A stretch of DNA of 6,902 nt from JBBSUX01 sp038234045 (GTDB lineage Bacteria; Pseudomonadota; Gammaproteobacteria; Burkholderiales; Burkholderiaceae_C), in contig JBBSUX010000192.1 in NCBI GenBank assembly GCA_038234045.1, forward strand, positions 1 to 6,902, written 5' to 3'. Shown one piece after another: positions 6,365-6,902 of this stretch. Below the pieces are notes generated by a model. That model saw only the letters and a program-made list of their open reading frames with translations. It made no database searches and was not told the DNA's origin. Made by a program: the position numbers and the translations under genes. How positions within the stretch are numbered: position 1 is the first letter of the stretch; every line of letters begins with the position of its first letter.

Positions 6365-6902
6365 ATGAGCGGACTAACTGCGCTGGTTACCAACGCACTT
6401 GAGTTCGCTGGGCCGCCAGCCGTTGTTGCGCTGCGCGAAGCAGGTTTCCAGATCTTCGCTCACGACACTGCCTTTGCTGATAGAGCGACAAGGGATCGTT
6501 ACCAGCAAGCGAATAACGGGGTCGTCGCGCTCGCCGCACAAAACCCTGCCGAAATTGTCGAAGCGGTGTGGGCCTCAGCCAAGCGATTGGACGTCTTGGT
6601 CAGCAACGACGCCTATCCACCGATCCATGGACCGGTCGCTGATGCCAACATCGACGATTTGCGGGCGACGCTAGATCGCCTTGTGGTGTTTCCGTTTGCG
6701 CTGGCAAAAGCCGCGATCCCACGCTTGATTTCTCAGCAAAGCGCGCGCGTGGTGATGATCGCATCAAACCGCACCCGTTTGCCGCTGCCGGGGGGCGCAA
6801 TACCCGATGCCGCAAGGGCGGCGTTGAACGCGTTGGTGAAGTCGCTGAGTCTCGAGCTCGCACCGCATGGCATCCCGGTGAATGCCATCGCCCCAAACTA
6901 CC
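6365..6902 (+). CDS. Halohydrin dehalogenase-like SDR protein, 5' part
   Basis: The frame is open from ATG 6365 to the window end, giving 179 residues of a protein expected to be about 250. The fold is the Rossmann SDR type, but the dinucleotide motif TGxxxGxG is replaced by T9-N-A-L-E-F14-A-G16. That is the T-x4-F-x-G signature by which halohydrin dehalogenases (HheA/B/C type) are told from ordinary SDR reductases; those enzymes expel halide from vicinal haloalcohols to form epoxides. Other matches to HheC, from memory, are AHDTAFAD, NPAEIVEAV, DVLVSND, PFAL and the APNY just before the edge. At the catalytic triad Ser134 and Arg151 sit at the HheC spacing, but the Tyr position is Pro147 (codon CCC 6803-6805). 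Activity is therefore doubtful. The usual SDR Tyr-x3-Lys is absent too. It is probably co-transcribed with the two genes before it. Confidence 0.75.
   Translation, partial: MSGLTALVTNALEFAGPPAVVALREAGFQIFAHDTAFADRATRDRYQQANNGVVALAAQNPAEIVEAVWASAKRLDVLVSNDAYPPIHGPVADANIDDLRATLDRLVVFPFALAKAAIPRLISQQSARVVMIASNRTRLPLPGGAIPDAARAALNALVKSLSLELAPHGIPVNAIAPNY

Noticed and set aside
6399..6674. A 91-codon plus-strand frame in the last part of the window
   Set aside because: It is out of frame with the dehalogenase-like gene that starts at 6365 with a good ribosome binding site and runs open to the edge with SDR motifs.

Overview
The window looks like a chromosomal segment of a GC-rich betaproteobacterium in the Burkholderiales, most like Ralstonia or Cupriavidus. 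The basis is gene content and order (a Tas-like aldo/keto reductase end, ybaK, plsY, then yajQ and murB divergently) and the codon use. The genus is an inference from memory of gene order, not from a search. I see no rRNA, tRNA, CRISPR array, insertion sequence or phage gene.

Left part (1-1547, plus strand): the 3' end of an aldo/keto reductase, a Cys-tRNA(Pro) deacylase of the YbaK family, and PlsY, the membrane acyltransferase that starts phospholipid synthesis. The genes are co-directional with gaps of 53 and 99 bases. The second gap can fold.

Middle part (1557-3140, minus strand): yajQ, then 21 bases downstream and in the same frame a 358-residue protein that reads as a degenerate HD-GYP domain. 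Its HD dyad is replaced by Met-Asn and its GYP loop is missing. YajQ relatives have been reported as cyclic-di-GMP-binding effectors and HD-GYP proteins are cyclic-di-GMP phosphodiesterases, so this may be a receptor plus pseudo-enzyme pair. The second gene ends 9 bases from the end of plsY (convergent).

murB (3296-4357, plus strand) is divergent from yajQ across 155 bases, has all its active-site motifs, and ends in a small inverted repeat that may be a terminator.

Right part (4358-6902, plus strand): after about 210 gene-free bases, composition drops to about 47% GC (hand count) and a likely three-gene operon begins. It holds a small four-helix membrane protein of DUF2231 type, an outer-membrane lipoprotein with a sorbosone/glucose dehydrogenase (PQQ-type) beta-propeller, joined by an ATGA overlap, and 39 bases later an SDR-fold protein cut by the window end. 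That last protein carries the T-x4-F-x-G nucleophile-pocket signature and overall sequence pattern of halohydrin dehalogenases (HheC type). At the catalytic Ser-Tyr-Arg triad it has Ser134 and Arg151 but Pro147 in place of Tyr. This divergent dehalogenase-like protein, next to a periplasmic sugar-dehydrogenase-like lipoprotein, is the most unusual content of the window.
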